Shown one piece after another: positions 48,605-58,236 of a stretch of 64,000 nt of DNA. Each line of letters opens with the position of its first letter. The stretch's first letter is position 1. The DNA comes from Microbacterium excoecariae (GTDB lineage Bacteria > Actinomycetota > Actinomycetes > Actinomycetales > Microbacteriaceae): the NCBI RefSeq assembly GCF_011326725.1, contig NZ_JAANCO010000001.1, forward strand, positions 186,001 to 250,000, in the 5' to 3' direction. The notes below the pieces were generated by a model, which was not told the DNA's origin, did no database searches, and saw nothing but the letters and a program-made list of their open reading frames with translations. The translations under genes were made by a program, and so were the position numbers.

Positions 48605-51190
48605 CTACGCCACGACCTCGAATGTCGCCCCGGGCTCGAGCGCGATCGGGGCGTCCGCGCCCGGGAGGTGGATCTCCGCGTCGACGCCCGTCGGCACCGC
48701 GAGGCGGTACCGGATCCGCTCGCCCTCGCGGGCCCAGGAACCGCGGATCTCGCCGTACGGCGAATCGAATCCGACCTCCGCGCTGTCGAGGCCGCCGCCG
48801 GGCCGCGGCCGCCACACCACGCGGCGGTACCCGGGCGCCGCCGGCGCGAGCCCGCCGATAGCGCGATGCATCCAGTCCGCGACGGAGCCGAGCGCGTAGT
48901 GGTTGAAGCTCGTCATCTCGCCGGGGTTGATCGTGCCGTCCGCGAGCATGGAGTCCCAGCGCTCCCAGATCGTCGTCCCGCCCTGGCGGACGGTATAGAG
49001 CCACGACGGGCACTCGGTCGCCAGAAGAAGCAGGTACGCCTCGTCCAGGTGCCCCGTGTCCGTCAGGGCGTCCGTGATGACCGGCGTGCCCGCGAAGCCC
49101 GAGGCGATGCGGCCCCCGGCCTCGCGCACAAGCGCCGCGAGGCGGTCTCCCGCGCTCACGCGCTCCGCCGCCGACAGCAGGTCGAAGCGGATCGCGAGGG
49201 CGTAGGCCGTCTGGGCGTCGCTCGTGAGGAGCCCCACCGGGGTGACATATGCGGCGCGGAATGCGTCGCGCGCCTCACCCGCGATGCGCGCGTACCGCTC
49301 GGCGTCCGCCGTGCGCCCGACGAGGCGGGCCATGTCCGCCATCCTCCGCGTCGTGAAGGCGAAGTACGCCTGCGCGACGAGATAGCGGTCGGTGCGCGCG
49401 TCGGCGGGATCCTCCGGCGGCGCGGCCGGATCCAGCCAGTCGCCCAGCTGCTGCCCCGAGCGCCACAGACGCTCCTCGCCGGCCTCGCGGATCATGCGCT
49501 CGACCCAGGCGCGGCCGCTGTCGTGCTGCGCTTCGACCACGCCCTCGTCACCGAAGCGCTCGTGCAGCGCAAGCGGCGTCAGCACGGCGACGTCACCCCA
49601 GACCGCGCCCGTCCGGATCGGGTTCCACGTCGGACCGCCCGGGATAGACGGCACGAACCACGGCACCGTGCCGTCGTCGAGCTGCTCGAGCGCGACGTCC
49701 TGCAGCCAGCTCTCGAGGAACCCGGCGCAGTCGTACAGGAAGGAGGCGGTGGGGGCGAAGACCTGGATGTCCCCCGTCCATCCCAGACGCTCGTCGCGCT
49801 GCGGGCAGTCGGTCGGGATGCTCACGAAGTTCCCGCGCATGCCCCACACGACGTTCTCGTGGAGCCGGTTCAGCTCCTCGTTCGAGGAGCGGAAGGTTCC
49901 GGTCCGGCGCATGTCGGAGTGCAGCACGCGCGCGACCACGTCACCGGGGCGGATCTCATCGACCCCGTGGATCGTCGCGTAGCGGAACCCGTGGAAGGTA
50001 AAGCGCGGCTCCCAGGACCGCGGACCGCGGCCGTCGAGCGTCAGCACGTCGCGTGCGTCGGCGAGACGCAAAGGGCGGATCCCGAGGGCGCCCTGCTCGA
50101 GGACCTCCGCGTGCCGCAGCACGACCTCGTGCCCCGCGGCGCCGTCCACGCGCACGCGCAGCCGGCCCACGAGGTTCTGCCCGAAATCGAGCAGGAAGCC
50201 GCCGTCGCCCATCGCCTCGACGGCCACCGGCTCGAGCTCCTCGGTCGCGCGCACGGGCGGCAGCGTCGGCGCGACGAGCGTTGCCGGGTCGCGGCGATGC
50301 ACCGCGACGGGGGACCACCCGTCCGCGGAATCGCCCGGCGACGACCAGCCCGCGCGCTCGGCGCGGGCGTCGTAGACCTCGCCGTCGTAGAGCCCGGACA
50401 CCATGACGGGGCTCGGCGCCGCCTCCCAGTCCTCGTCGGTCGCGACCGTCACGACGGATCCGTCGGCGAGGGTCACCTCGAGCTGTGCGATGAGCGACTG
50501 GTCGGTGCCGTACAGGTCGCGGTAGCCGCCGTTGAAGCCGAGGCGCCCGCGGTACCAGCCGTCGCCGAGCCACGCGCCGATGCGGTTCTCGCCCGCGCGC
50601 AGATGCTCCGTGACGTCGAAGGTCCAGTACACGAGGCGGTCGCCGTACGACGTCCACCCCGGCATGAGCTCGTGATCGCCCACGCGGCACCCGTTGATCT
50701 CGACCTCCGCAAGCCCGTGCGCCGTGACGTAGAGGCGCGCGGAGACGGGCGCGGAGGTCAGCGCGAACGCGCGCCGGACGAGGGCCGGGCGGCGCTCGGT
50801 GTCCGGGGCCTCGTCCCATCCGGCGCCCACGGGGCGCGCCGCCCAGTCGCGCTCGGACAGCAGGCCGGCCTCGACCGGCGCCCACGCTCCCCACGGCGAC
50901 CAGTCGCCGTCGTCGGCGCGCACGCGCAGGCGCACCTCGGCGCGCTCGCGCGAGGCCAGCGGGGCGAACGGCCAGGACACGAGCACCTGTTCGGCGCCGG
51001 ATCCCTGAGCCTCCTCGATCCCGGACGCCCGGCGCGCCTCGGCCTGCCACGCGGCCTGGCGCCAGCCCGCGGGCGCGTGAGTGCGCCAGCTGAGGCGCGG
51101 CGCCGCGGCGCCGATGCCCAGCGCGTGATCCACCTGTTCGAACCGCGGGGCGGAGACTCCGACGGGTTCGCGATCCTCGCGCGCGCTCAT
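48605..51190 (-). CDS. GH78 alpha-L-rhamnosidase (third of three)
   Basis: An 861-residue intracellular GH78 enzyme, last gene of the importer D operon (ATGA overlap with the permease). Opening FEQVDHALGIGAAAPRLSW, carbohydrate-binding segment GDGWYRGRLGF, barrel motifs CPQRDERLGWTGDIQVF and TTIWERWDSMLADG, and SFNHYALGSVADWMH match the second GH78 (19570-22158) almost step for step. It removes alpha-L-rhamnose from whatever importer D brings in. Duplication of a GH78 together with an ABC system explains the parallel organisation of operons A and D. Confidence 0.9.
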   Translation of the reverse strand: MSAREDREPVGVSAPRFEQVDHALGIGAAAPRLSWRTHAPAGWRQAAWQAEARRASGIEEAQGSGAEQVLVSWPFAPLASRERAEVRLRVRADDGDWSPWGAWAPVEAGLLSERDWAARPVGAGWDEAPDTERRPALVRRAFALTSAPVSARLYVTAHGLAEVEINGCRVGDHELMPGWTSYGDRLVYWTFDVTEHLRAGENRIGAWLGDGWYRGRLGFNGGYRDLYGTDQSLIAQLEVTLADGSVVTVATDEDWEAAPSPVMVSGLYDGEVYDARAERAGWSSPGDSADGWSPVAVHRRDPATLVAPTLPPVRATEELEPVAVEAMGDGGFLLDFGQNLVGRLRVRVDGAAGHEVVLRHAEVLEQGALGIRPLRLADARDVLTLDGRGPRSWEPRFTFHGFRYATIHGVDEIRPGDVVARVLHSDMRRTGTFRSSNEELNRLHENVVWGMRGNFVSIPTDCPQRDERLGWTGDIQVFAPTASFLYDCAGFLESWLQDVALEQLDDGTVPWFVPSIPGGPTWNPIRTGAVWGDVAVLTPLALHERFGDEGVVEAQHDSGRAWVERMIREAGEERLWRSGQQLGDWLDPAAPPEDPADARTDRYLVAQAYFAFTTRRMADMARLVGRTADAERYARIAGEARDAFRAAYVTPVGLLTSDAQTAYALAIRFDLLSAAERVSAGDRLAALVREAGGRIASGFAGTPVITDALTDTGHLDEAYLLLLATECPSWLYTVRQGGTTIWERWDSMLADGTINPGEMTSFNHYALGSVADWMHRAIGGLAPAAPGYRRVVWRPRPGGGLDSAEVGFDSPYGEIRGSWAREGERIRYRLAVPTGVDAEIHLPGADAPIALEPGATFEVVA

Positions 51191-52098
51191 CCCTTGACCG
51201 CCCCGGCCGTGAGGCCCTTCTGGATGCTCTGGTTGAGCACGAGGTAGATGATGAGGAGCGCGAACACGTTGATGCTGACGGCGGCGAAGAGCGGGCCGTA
51301 CTGCGTCGTTCCGAAGTTGCCGTTGAAGTTCAGCAGCGCGACCTGCAGCGTGCGCAGGTTGCCCGAGTTCGCGAAGGTCAGCGCGATGAGCAGGTCGTTC
51401 CAGAAGAAGAAGAACTGCACCAGGCCGACGGTGAACAGGCCGTTCTTCATCATCGGCAGCGCGATGGAGAAGAACTGCCGATAGATCGTCGCGCCGTCGA
51501 GCGTCGCCGCCTCGAAGACCTCGCGCGGGATCGCGCGGAAGTAGGTCGCCATGAGGAAGACGGTGAGGGGCATTCCCGTCGCGGTATACGTCAGGAACAG
51601 CGGCCACAGCGAGCCCGTGATGCCGATCTGGAAGTACGCGCTGAACAGGGGCAGGAGGATCATCTGGGCGGGCACCATGATCCCCGCGAGGAAGATCATG
51701 AGGACCGTGCCGCGGCCCTTCCACACGAGCACCTCGAGGGCGAACGCCGCCGCCGTGCCGAACAACAGCATGCAGAACAGGGCGGGCAGCACCGTGATCG
51801 CGCTGTTGAAGAGGGCCGTGCCGAGGTCGGCCGTCTGCCACGCCGTCGTGTAGTTCTCGAAGCTCCACTGCTGCGGCAGCGCCCACGTCGGCTCCTCCAG
51901 GAACTCGCGCTGCGTCTTGAACGACCCGAGGAACAGCCACACGAGCGGGTACCCGACGATGACGAGAAGCGCGGCGATCGCGATCCACAGCGGAAGCCGG
52001 CGCAGCTGCACGCGCGCGCGCCGCCGGCGGGGCATGCGGATCCGATCGGCTCGCGGTCCGCGCGTGGAGACCACGCGGGTGGAATCGGTCGTACTCAT
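51187..52098 (-). CDS. ABC sugar importer D, permease 2 (MalG type)
   Basis: A 303-residue CUT1 permease: Arg-rich N-terminus (RMPRRRRARVQLRRL), six helices, EAA loop REVFEAATLDGATIYRQF, C-terminus GLTAGAVKG. ATG 52098 lies in an ATGA overlap with the preceding permease. Paralogue of the importer B MalG permease. Confidence 0.9.
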   Translation of the reverse strand: MSTTDSTRVVSTRGPRADRIRMPRRRRARVQLRRLPLWIAIAALLVIVGYPLVWLFLGSFKTQREFLEEPTWALPQQWSFENYTTAWQTADLGTALFNSAITVLPALFCMLLFGTAAAFALEVLVWKGRGTVLMIFLAGIMVPAQMILLPLFSAYFQIGITGSLWPLFLTYTATGMPLTVFLMATYFRAIPREVFEAATLDGATIYRQFFSIALPMMKNGLFTVGLVQFFFFWNDLLIALTFANSGNLRTLQVALLNFNGNFGTTQYGPLFAAVSINVFALLIIYLVLNQSIQKGLTAGAVKG

Positions 52099-52988
52099 CG
52101 TGCGCTGTCCTTCGTCAGATCGCGGCGGGAGCTGCGGAAGATGAACACGGTCACGATGAGGCTGATGATCGTCAGCAGCATCGCGAGCGTGGATCCGTAG
52201 CCGTACTCGCCGTAGGTGAACGCGTGGTCGAAGACGGAGATCGTGAGAGGGCTCGTGGAGGTGCCGGGCCCGCCCGAGGTCAGCGCCATGATGCTGTCGA
52301 ACACCTTCAGCGTGCCGTTGATGGAGAAGATGATGGAGGAGACCAGCACCGGGAGCGACAGCGGCAGCACGATGTGCCGCACGAGCTTCCAGCCGCTCGC
52401 CCCGTCGATGCGGGCCGACTCGAGCACGTCCTCGGGGATGTCGACGAGGCCCGCGTACAGGAGCACGCCGTAGAAGCCCATCGAGCGCCAGATGTCCATG
52501 ATGGCGATCACGACGAACGCGCTCCCGCCGTCGCCGAACCAGTCGACGGGGACGCCGCCGAAGCCCGAGAGCAGCGAGTTCACGACGCCCTCCGTCGGCG
52601 CGATCGAGAACAGCTGCTGGAACAGCAGCGCGACCGCGACCGTCGGCATGACGATCGGGAAGAACACGAGCGTGCGCACGAGCCCGGAGGCGCGCTTGAG
52701 GCCGAACACGTAGAGCAGCGAGAGCAGGTAGCCGACGACGACCTGGCCGACCGTGACGACGACGGCGTACTTCAGCGTGAACCACAGCGCCTGGTGCGCC
52801 TCCGCGTCGCCGAACAGGCGGACGAAGTTGTCCAGCCCGACGAACGAGAAGCCGCTGATCGCGTTGCCCTCGAACAGCGTGTACCCGAGCGACCACACGA
52901 CCGGGAGCAGCATGACGACGGAGTAGATGATGAGCGCGGGCGCGAGCAGCGTGAACGCGGCGCGCTTGTCTCCGAGAACGTTCTTCAT
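52095..52988 (-). CDS. ABC sugar importer D, permease 1 (MalF type)
   Basis: A 297-residue CUT1 permease with EAA loop EDVLESARIDGASGWKLV and six helices. ATG 52988 follows GGAG. Paralogue of the importer B MalF permease (both carry GGPGTSTSPLT in the C-terminal half). Confidence 0.9.
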   Translation of the reverse strand: MKNVLGDKRAAFTLLAPALIIYSVVMLLPVVWSLGYTLFEGNAISGFSFVGLDNFVRLFGDAEAHQALWFTLKYAVVVTVGQVVVGYLLSLLYVFGLKRASGLVRTLVFFPIVMPTVAVALLFQQLFSIAPTEGVVNSLLSGFGGVPVDWFGDGGSAFVVIAIMDIWRSMGFYGVLLYAGLVDIPEDVLESARIDGASGWKLVRHIVLPLSLPVLVSSIIFSINGTLKVFDSIMALTSGGPGTSTSPLTISVFDHAFTYGEYGYGSTLAMLLTIISLIVTVFIFRSSRRDLTKDSAR

Positions 52989-53007
52989 AGGGGTGTCTCC
53001 TGAAGGT

Positions 53008-53039
53008 GGGCGGCGGCGCGCGGATCCGCGCCGCCGCCC
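53008..53039 (-). terminator. intercistronic hairpin between importer D binding protein and permease
   Basis: Perfect 13-bp stem GGGCGGCGGCGCG (53008-53020) with CGCGCCGCCGCCC (53027-53039). Same position as in importers B and C. Confidence 0.6.
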
Positions 53040-53047
53040 GCGGCGAA

Positions 53048-54337
53048 TCAGAGGTCGGCCTGGACCATCTCCATAAACTCCTCGGGCGTGATGCTGCCCG
53101 TCAGGAGCGGGGCCGCGTTGCGCTGGCTCGTGGTGGTCGCCTCGGCCGAGAAGAGCGCCTCGAACCACAGCACGGTCGTCTCCGTGTTCGCGACCTGCTC
53201 CTGCACCATGGCGGTCAGCTCGGGAACGTCGGCGACCTCCTCGTTGAGCGCGAAGCCCGACACGCGGTTCTCCTGCTCGAGCGCCGTGGCGCCGTAGTTC
53301 TCGACGATGCACTCGAGCCACGGCGTCGTGTCGTCGTTCACGAGGTTCGCGTTCATCGTCAGCGGCAGGCCGACGTTGGCGGCGAGCTGCGAGCGGTCGC
53401 CCGCGCCGCCCTCCACGCCGGGGAACGGCATGAAGCCGACGTTCTCCACGCCGATCTGGTTCATCTCGGGGTCGTTGAGACCGGAGAGGAACCAGCTGCC
53501 CATGTAGAACATGGCCGCGGATCCATTGAGGAACTGGTTCTCGCTCGTGGCCATGTCGATGGATCCGACGCCCTGGCCGAACCAGCCCTCGGCGCCCAGG
53601 TCGGCGATCGCCTGCGCGGCCGCGACGTACTCCGGGTCCGTCAGCGCTGCCTCGCCGTCGGCGACCTTCTGCAGCGCGTCGGGTCCGAGGTCGCGGAAGA
53701 GGTAGCTCGAGATGAGGCGCGTGATGGGCCAGCCCTGCTCGCCGCTCGCGGAGAAGGGCTGCACGCCCGCGGCCGACAGCGTCTCGGCCGCGGCGACGAG
53801 GTCATCGAACGTCTGCGGCTCGTCGATACCGTTCTCGGCGAAGATCGCCGTGTTGTACCAGATGCCCTCGACGTTGTACTCGAAGGGCAGCGCGCGGAAG
53901 CCGCCGTAGAGGTTCTCGATCGTCGAGACGGCCGCGGGCTCGATCTGGTCCGCGATGCCGAGGTCGCCGAGGACCTCCTCGAAGTCGGCGACGTTGCCCG
54001 CGTCTGCGAGCTCGGCCGTCAGCGACGGCGCGTTTCCGGCGGAGAAGAGCACGGGCAGCGCACCCTGGCCCGCAAGCAGCTGGAGCTGCTGGTCGAGGTT
54101 CGTCTGCGGGGTCGTGTCGACCTCGACGGGCATGGCCTCGGCCTCGGCCGAGCACGCGCCCGCCGCCAGCGTGTCGAGAACCGCGGGGACCTCGGTGTTC
54201 TCGACGTTGACGAGCACGGAGAGCGCGTCAGCGCTCGACTGCCCGCCGCCCCCGCCGCATGCCGTGAGCGCGAGCGCCGAGGCGCCCGCGACCGTGATCA
54301 TTGCGCCCCGGGTGAGCGTCTTTCGGGTGACCTTCAT
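53048..54337 (-). CDS. ABC sugar importer D, solute-binding lipoprotein
   Basis: A 429-residue lipoprotein: lipobox LALTACGG, Gly linker, CUT1 binding fold. GAGGAGG precedes ATG 54337; an ATG further upstream (54391) would start inside the operator. Paralogous to the importer B binding protein (see that entry). First gene of an operon with two permeases and a GH78, so an alpha-L-rhamnoside is the expected ligand. Two palindromic LacI operators lie directly upstream. Confidence 0.88.
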   Translation of the reverse strand: MKVTRKTLTRGAMITVAGASALALTACGGGGGQSSADALSVLVNVENTEVPAVLDTLAAGACSAEAEAMPVEVDTTPQTNLDQQLQLLAGQGALPVLFSAGNAPSLTAELADAGNVADFEEVLGDLGIADQIEPAAVSTIENLYGGFRALPFEYNVEGIWYNTAIFAENGIDEPQTFDDLVAAAETLSAAGVQPFSASGEQGWPITRLISSYLFRDLGPDALQKVADGEAALTDPEYVAAAQAIADLGAEGWFGQGVGSIDMATSENQFLNGSAAMFYMGSWFLSGLNDPEMNQIGVENVGFMPFPGVEGGAGDRSQLAANVGLPLTMNANLVNDDTTPWLECIVENYGATALEQENRVSGFALNEEVADVPELTAMVQEQVANTETTVLWFEALFSAEATTTSQRNAAPLLTGSITPEEFMEMVQADL

Positions 54338-54376
54338 GAATCCTCCTCGATTCGCGGCAATCCACGTCCGCGTGGG

Positions 54377-54415
54377 TTTGAAGCGCTTCAAAGAGTAGGC
54401 TTGAAACGCTTCAAG
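54377..54415. promoter_or_regulatory. two LacI operators controlling importer D and lacI
   Basis: TTTGAAGCGCTTCAAA (54377-54392, a perfect 16-bp palindrome) and CTTGAAACGCTTCAAG (54400-54415), 23 bp apart. Both have the LacI-family central CG and lie between the divergent importer D operon and the LacI gene at 54454, ideal for repression of both. Confidence 0.85.
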
Positions 54416-54453
54416 CGCAAGGCCGCGACGATGCGGCGCAGAATGTGAGGATC

Positions 54454-55476
54454 ATGAAGCGCATTCCCGGCACCCGCACCCGCCCGTCCATGAAGGACGT
54501 CGCGTCCTCCGCGGGCGTCTCGCTCGGCACCGTGTCGAACGTCCTGAACAACCCCGAAGTCGTCGCGGCCGGCACGCGCGAGCGCGTCGAGCGGGCCATC
54601 GCGTCACTCGGATTCGTGCGCAACGACGCGGCGCGTCGCCTCGCGGCCGGGCGCTCCGACACCGTGGGTTTCGTCGTCGTCGACCTCGGCAACTCGTTCT
54701 TCCTCGACATCACGCGCGGCATCGAGTCGGGCCTCGACGAGCACGGTAAGCGGCTCATCCTCGCCAACAGCGACGTCGATCACGCCAAGCAGAGCGCGCA
54801 TCTGGCGCTGTTCGAGGAGGCGCAGCTCGCCGGGATGATCCTCGCCCCCCTCGACGGCCCGCTCGACGACGCATCCGCGGTGCGCGAGCGCGGCACGCCC
54901 CTCGTCCTCGTCAACTGGCCGGGGGACGACAGCTCGTGCGGCGTCGTGAGCGACGACGAGCACGGCGGCTACATCGCCGCGCGCCACCTCATCGAGCGCG
55001 GCCGAACCCGGCTGATGTTTTCGGGCGGGCCGTTCTCCCTTCGCGCGATCGCGGATCGCCTGCGGGGCGCACGCCGCGCCGCGGACGAAGCCGGACTCGA
55101 ACTCGAGGTCGTCGAGACCGAGCGCATCACGGTGCGCGGCGGGACCGCGCTCGGCGACGAGATCGCGGCGCGACCCCCTCGACGCCGCCCCGACGGGCTC
55201 GTCGCGGCGTCTGACGCCCTCGCGGCGGGCGCCATCCACTCGCTCCTCGTCGCGGGGATCCGCGTGCCCGAGGACATCGCGGTGATCGGGCACGACAACA
55301 ACCACTTCGCGCACGACACCGCCGTGCCGATCACGTCGGTCGCCCAGCCGGGTCTCGACATGGGCCTGTCCGCCGCGGCGCTCCTCATCGAGGAGATCCT
55401 CGCCCCCGAGGAACACGAGCACCGCACCGTCACGATGCAGCCCACGCTCGTGGTGCGCGCGAGCTCGGGGGCGTAG
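54454..55476 (+). CDS. LacI-family transcriptional regulator (third)
   Basis: A 340-residue LacI protein: helix-turn-helix SMKDVASSAGVSLGTVSNVL, hinge (RNDAARRLAAGRS), sensor domain (GFVVVDLGNSFFLDI, AVIGHDNNHFAHDTAVP, SVAQPGLDMG). ATG 54454 is taken as start; a GTG three codons earlier is possible and no well-spaced ribosome site decides between them. Its likely operators are the two palindromes just upstream. Similar in its DNA-binding helix to the regulator at 12419 (GVSVGTVSNAL), and both sit with GH78 operons, so the paired A/D systems may have co-duplicated with their repressors. Confidence 0.88.
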   Translation: MKRIPGTRTRPSMKDVASSAGVSLGTVSNVLNNPEVVAAGTRERVERAIASLGFVRNDAARRLAAGRSDTVGFVVVDLGNSFFLDITRGIESGLDEHGKRLILANSDVDHAKQSAHLALFEEAQLAGMILAPLDGPLDDASAVRERGTPLVLVNWPGDDSSCGVVSDDEHGGYIAARHLIERGRTRLMFSGGPFSLRAIADRLRGARRAADEAGLELEVVETERITVRGGTALGDEIAARPPRRRPDGLVAASDALAAGAIHSLLVAGIRVPEDIAVIGHDNNHFAHDTAVPITSVAQPGLDMGLSAAALLIEEILAPEEHEHRTVTMQPTLVVRASSGA

Positions 55477-55479
55477 CCC

Positions 55480-56661
55480 CTACCCCCGCAGCACCACCGA
55501 CAGCTGCTCGACCGCCCAGTCGAGCTCGGTGGCGCGGATCGTCAGCGGCGGCGCAAGGCGGATGGTCTGGCCGTGGGTGTCCTTGACGAGCACGCCGCGG
55601 GCGAGCAGCCGCTCGCACACCTCGCGCCCCGTGCCGACGGACGGATCCACGTCGATGCCCGCCCAGAGGCCGGCGATCCGGACGCCCGTGATGCCGTGGC
55701 CGACGAGCGGCTCGAGCAACTTCTCGAGGTGCGCGCCGAGCAGGCGAGCGCGCTCCTGCCACTCGCCCGTGGCGAGCATGTTCACCACGGCGTGCCCCAC
55801 GGCGGCGGCGAGCGGGTTGCCGCCGAAGGTGGATCCGTGCTGCCCCGGGCCGATGACGCCGAGCACGTCCTCGTCCCCGACCACCGCGGACACCGGCACG
55901 ATGCCGCCGCCGAGCGCCTTGCCGAGGAGGTACACGTCGGGCACGACGCGCTCCCGCGCGCACGCGAACGTCTCGCCCACGCGGCCGAGGCCGGACTGGA
56001 TCTCGTCCGCGATGAACAGCACGCGGCGCTCGGCGGTAATCTCCCGCACGCGCGCGAGGTATCCCTCCGGCGGGATCACGACGCCCGCCTCACCCTGGAT
56101 CGGCTCGATCAGGACCGCGGCCGTGTCGTCGTCGATCGCCGCGGCGAGCGCGTCGGCGTCGCCGAACGGCACCGTGACGAAGCCGGGGGTGAACGGGCCG
56201 AAACCGTCGCGCGCGTCGGGGTCGTCGCTGAAGCTCACGATCGTCGTCGTCCGGCCGTGAAAGTTGCCGGCCGCGACGACGATCTTCGCGCGGTCCGCGG
56301 GGATCCCCTTCACTCGGTAGCCCCACGCGCGGGCCACCTTGATGCCCGTCTCGACCGCCTCCGCGCCCGTGTTCATCGGCAGGACGAGGTCCTTGTCGCA
56401 CAGCGCGGCGAGCGCGGCCGCGAACGGCTCGAGCTGATCGCTGCGGAAGGCGCGGCTCGTGAGGGTCGCGCGGCCGAGCTGCTCGGTCGCCGCCCGCACG
56501 AGCGTCGGGTTGCGGTGGCCGAAGTTCAGCGCCGAGTACCCCGCGAGCATGTCCAGGTAGCGGCGGCCGTCGGGATCCGTCACCCACGCGCCCTCGCCGG
56601 AGGCGATCGTGACGGCGAGCGGCGCGTAGTTGCGCGCGACGTGCGGCTCGGCGGCGGTCAC
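55480..56661 (-). CDS. rocD: ornithine aminotransferase
   Basis: A 393-residue class III PLP aminotransferase. Family landmarks: LDMLAGYSALNFGHRNP, MNTGAEAVETGIKVAR, NFHGRTTTIVSFS, IADEIQSGLGR, and the PLP lysine in LLGKALGGG; HGSTFGGNPLA is the phosphate loop. This combination is typical of RocD, converting ornithine and 2-oxoglutarate to glutamate semialdehyde and glutamate. GTG 56661 overlaps the stop of the amidinohydrolase gene (GTGA), so the two form an arginine/ornithine-breakdown operon. Not related to the sugar island; it marks its right border. Confidence 0.9.
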   Translation of the reverse strand: MTAAEPHVARNYAPLAVTIASGEGAWVTDPDGRRYLDMLAGYSALNFGHRNPTLVRAATEQLGRATLTSRAFRSDQLEPFAAALAALCDKDLVLPMNTGAEAVETGIKVARAWGYRVKGIPADRAKIVVAAGNFHGRTTTIVSFSDDPDARDGFGPFTPGFVTVPFGDADALAAAIDDDTAAVLIEPIQGEAGVVIPPEGYLARVREITAERRVLFIADEIQSGLGRVGETFACARERVVPDVYLLGKALGGGIVPVSAVVGDEDVLGVIGPGQHGSTFGGNPLAAAVGHAVVNMLATGEWQERARLLGAHLEKLLEPLVGHGITGVRIAGLWAGIDVDPSVGTGREVCERLLARGVLVKDTHGQTIRLAPPLTIRATELDWAVEQLSVVLRG

Positions 56662-57527
56662 TTCGCGCCCCCGCGCAGCTCGAGGGTGCAGCACTTGATC
56701 CCGCCGCCGCCGAGGAGCAGCTCCGACAGGTCGATCAGCACGGGCGTGTAGCCGCGCTCGCGCAGCTGCGTCTCGAACCCCGTCGCGCGCGGCGAGATGA
56801 AGACGTTCTTGCCGTCGCTCGCCGAGTTCAGCCCGAAGACCGCGCCGTCGTCGTCTGAGACGCGGATCGCGTCGGGGAAGCGCTCCTCGAGGATCCGCCG
56901 ACTGGCGTCGTCGAACGCGCCGGGGAGATACGCGATCGTGGGCGTCGTACCCGGCGCGACCTCCGGATCCAGCACGCTGAGCGCCGTGTCGAGGTGATAG
57001 AACCGCGGATCCACGAGCGTCAGCGAGACGACCTCGCGCCCGAAGATGCGGGCGAGCTCGCCGTGGCTGTCGTCGGTGGAGCGGAAGCCGCGGCCGGCGA
57101 GGATCACGTCGCCCGCGAGAAGGAAGTCGCCCTCGCCCTCGTTGGTGAACTCCGGCCCGGCGACCTCGAAGCCGTTCGCGCGGAACCACTCGGTGAACCA
57201 CGGCTCCTCGCCCTGTCGCTCGGCGTGGCGGAACTTCGGCGGGTACGCGACCCCGTCCACGATGAAGCCGCCGTTGGCCGTGTAGACCATGTCGGGGAGC
57301 CCCGGCTGCGGGTCGATGAGCTCGACCTCGTGGCCGAGCGCGACGTACGTGTCGTAGAGGGTCTGCCACTGGGCCACGGCGCGCGCCGTGTCCGTCGGGT
57401 GGGCGGGCTCCATCCACGGGTTGATCGAGTACGACACCGTGAAGAACTCGGGGCGGCACATGAGGTACCGGCGGATCCGCTGCGTGCGGTCCGGGGCCTC
57501 GGCGGGTGCAGAAACGGTCTGGGACAT
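56658..57527 (-). CDS. DDAH/arginine deiminase-superfamily amidinohydrolase
   Basis: A 289-residue pentein-fold hydrolase: MCRPEFFTV near the N-terminus, [10 protein letters not shown] (substrate carboxylates), [10 protein letters not shown] (catalytic His) and a C-terminal [12 protein letters not shown] with tandem Cys279-Cys280, one being the nucleophile. It acts on the guanidino group of arginine or methylarginines. ATG 57527 is preceded by GAGGAGC. Coupling to rocD suggests conversion of arginine, directly or through citrulline, toward ornithine; an arginine-dihydrolase-like activity is possible but not shown. Confidence 0.82.
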   Translation of the reverse strand: MSQTVSAPAEAPDRTQRIRRYLMCRPEFFTVSYSINPWMEPAHPTDTARAVAQWQTLYDTYVALGHEVELIDPQPGLPDMVYTANGGFIVDGVAYPPKFRHAERQGEEPWFTEWFRANGFEVAGPEFTNEGEGDFLLAGDVILAGRGFRSTDDSHGELARIFGREVVSLTLVDPRFYHLDTALSVLDPEVAPGTTPTIAYLPGAFDDASRRILEERFPDAIRVSDDDGAVFGLNSASDGKNVFISPRATGFETQLRERGYTPVLIDLSELLLGGGGIKCCTLELRGGAK

Positions 57528-57729
57528 TTGACGCTCCTCGTCGTGAAACAAGCGGCGGACGCTGTCCTATGTGGCCCGGCGGAGCAACTCAACACCTACG
57601 CACGAGCACGCCGACAGCATCATCGCACGCCCGCCCCGCGATCCGCGCCCGGAAACGCCCCTCCCCTCGCAACCCCATCCGCGCGCACGCGGATTCGCGC
57701 GGGCGGGGCCCGGGACATATGCTCCAGCC

Positions 57730-58236
57730 ATGACCACCGAGACGCATCTCGACGTTCTGATCCGCCCCATCCGCGACGCCGACGCGGAGGCCATGGGGCG
57801 CGTGCACGCCCGGGTGTGGCACGAGACCTACGACGGCATGATCTCGGAGGCCGCGCTCAAGGCCGTCTCGCCCAAGCGGCTGGCGGATCTCTGGAGCAAC
57901 TACGCCTCCCGCGGGCCCGAGCACAAGCACGCCGCCGCCCTCGTCGACGGCGAGATCGTCGGGTTCGCGGCCTCCGGCCCCGCGCGCGACGACGACGCCC
58001 CCGCCGCGCGCGAGCTCTACTTCGTCTTCCTGCTCGACACGTGGCACCGCAAGGGCATCGGCCGCCAGCTCTTCGACGCGGTCGTCGACGAGGGCGAGCC
58101 GCTCTACGGCTGGATCGCCGAGAACTACCCCGGCGGCGAGCAGTTCTACACCAAGCGCGGGTTCGTCTTCGATGGCGAGACGCGCACCGAGCCCTTCCTC
58201 GGCGAGACGCTCACCGAGACGCGCTTCCGCCGCTGA
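57730..58236 (+). CDS. GNAT-family N-acetyltransferase
   Basis: A 168-residue [20 protein letters not shown] at the N-terminus and the acetyl-CoA motif A around [21 protein letters not shown] (the Q/RxxGxG/A type RKGIGRQL). Acceptor unknown. Its stop overlaps the cofE start (TGATG). No obvious ribosome site upstream of ATG 57730. Confidence 0.85.
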   Translation: MTTETHLDVLIRPIRDADAEAMGRVHARVWHETYDGMISEAALKAVSPKRLADLWSNYASRGPEHKHAAALVDGEIVGFAASGPARDDDAPAARELYFVFLLDTWHRKGIGRQLFDAVVDEGEPLYGWIAENYPGGEQFYTKRGFVFDGETRTEPFLGETLTETRFRR

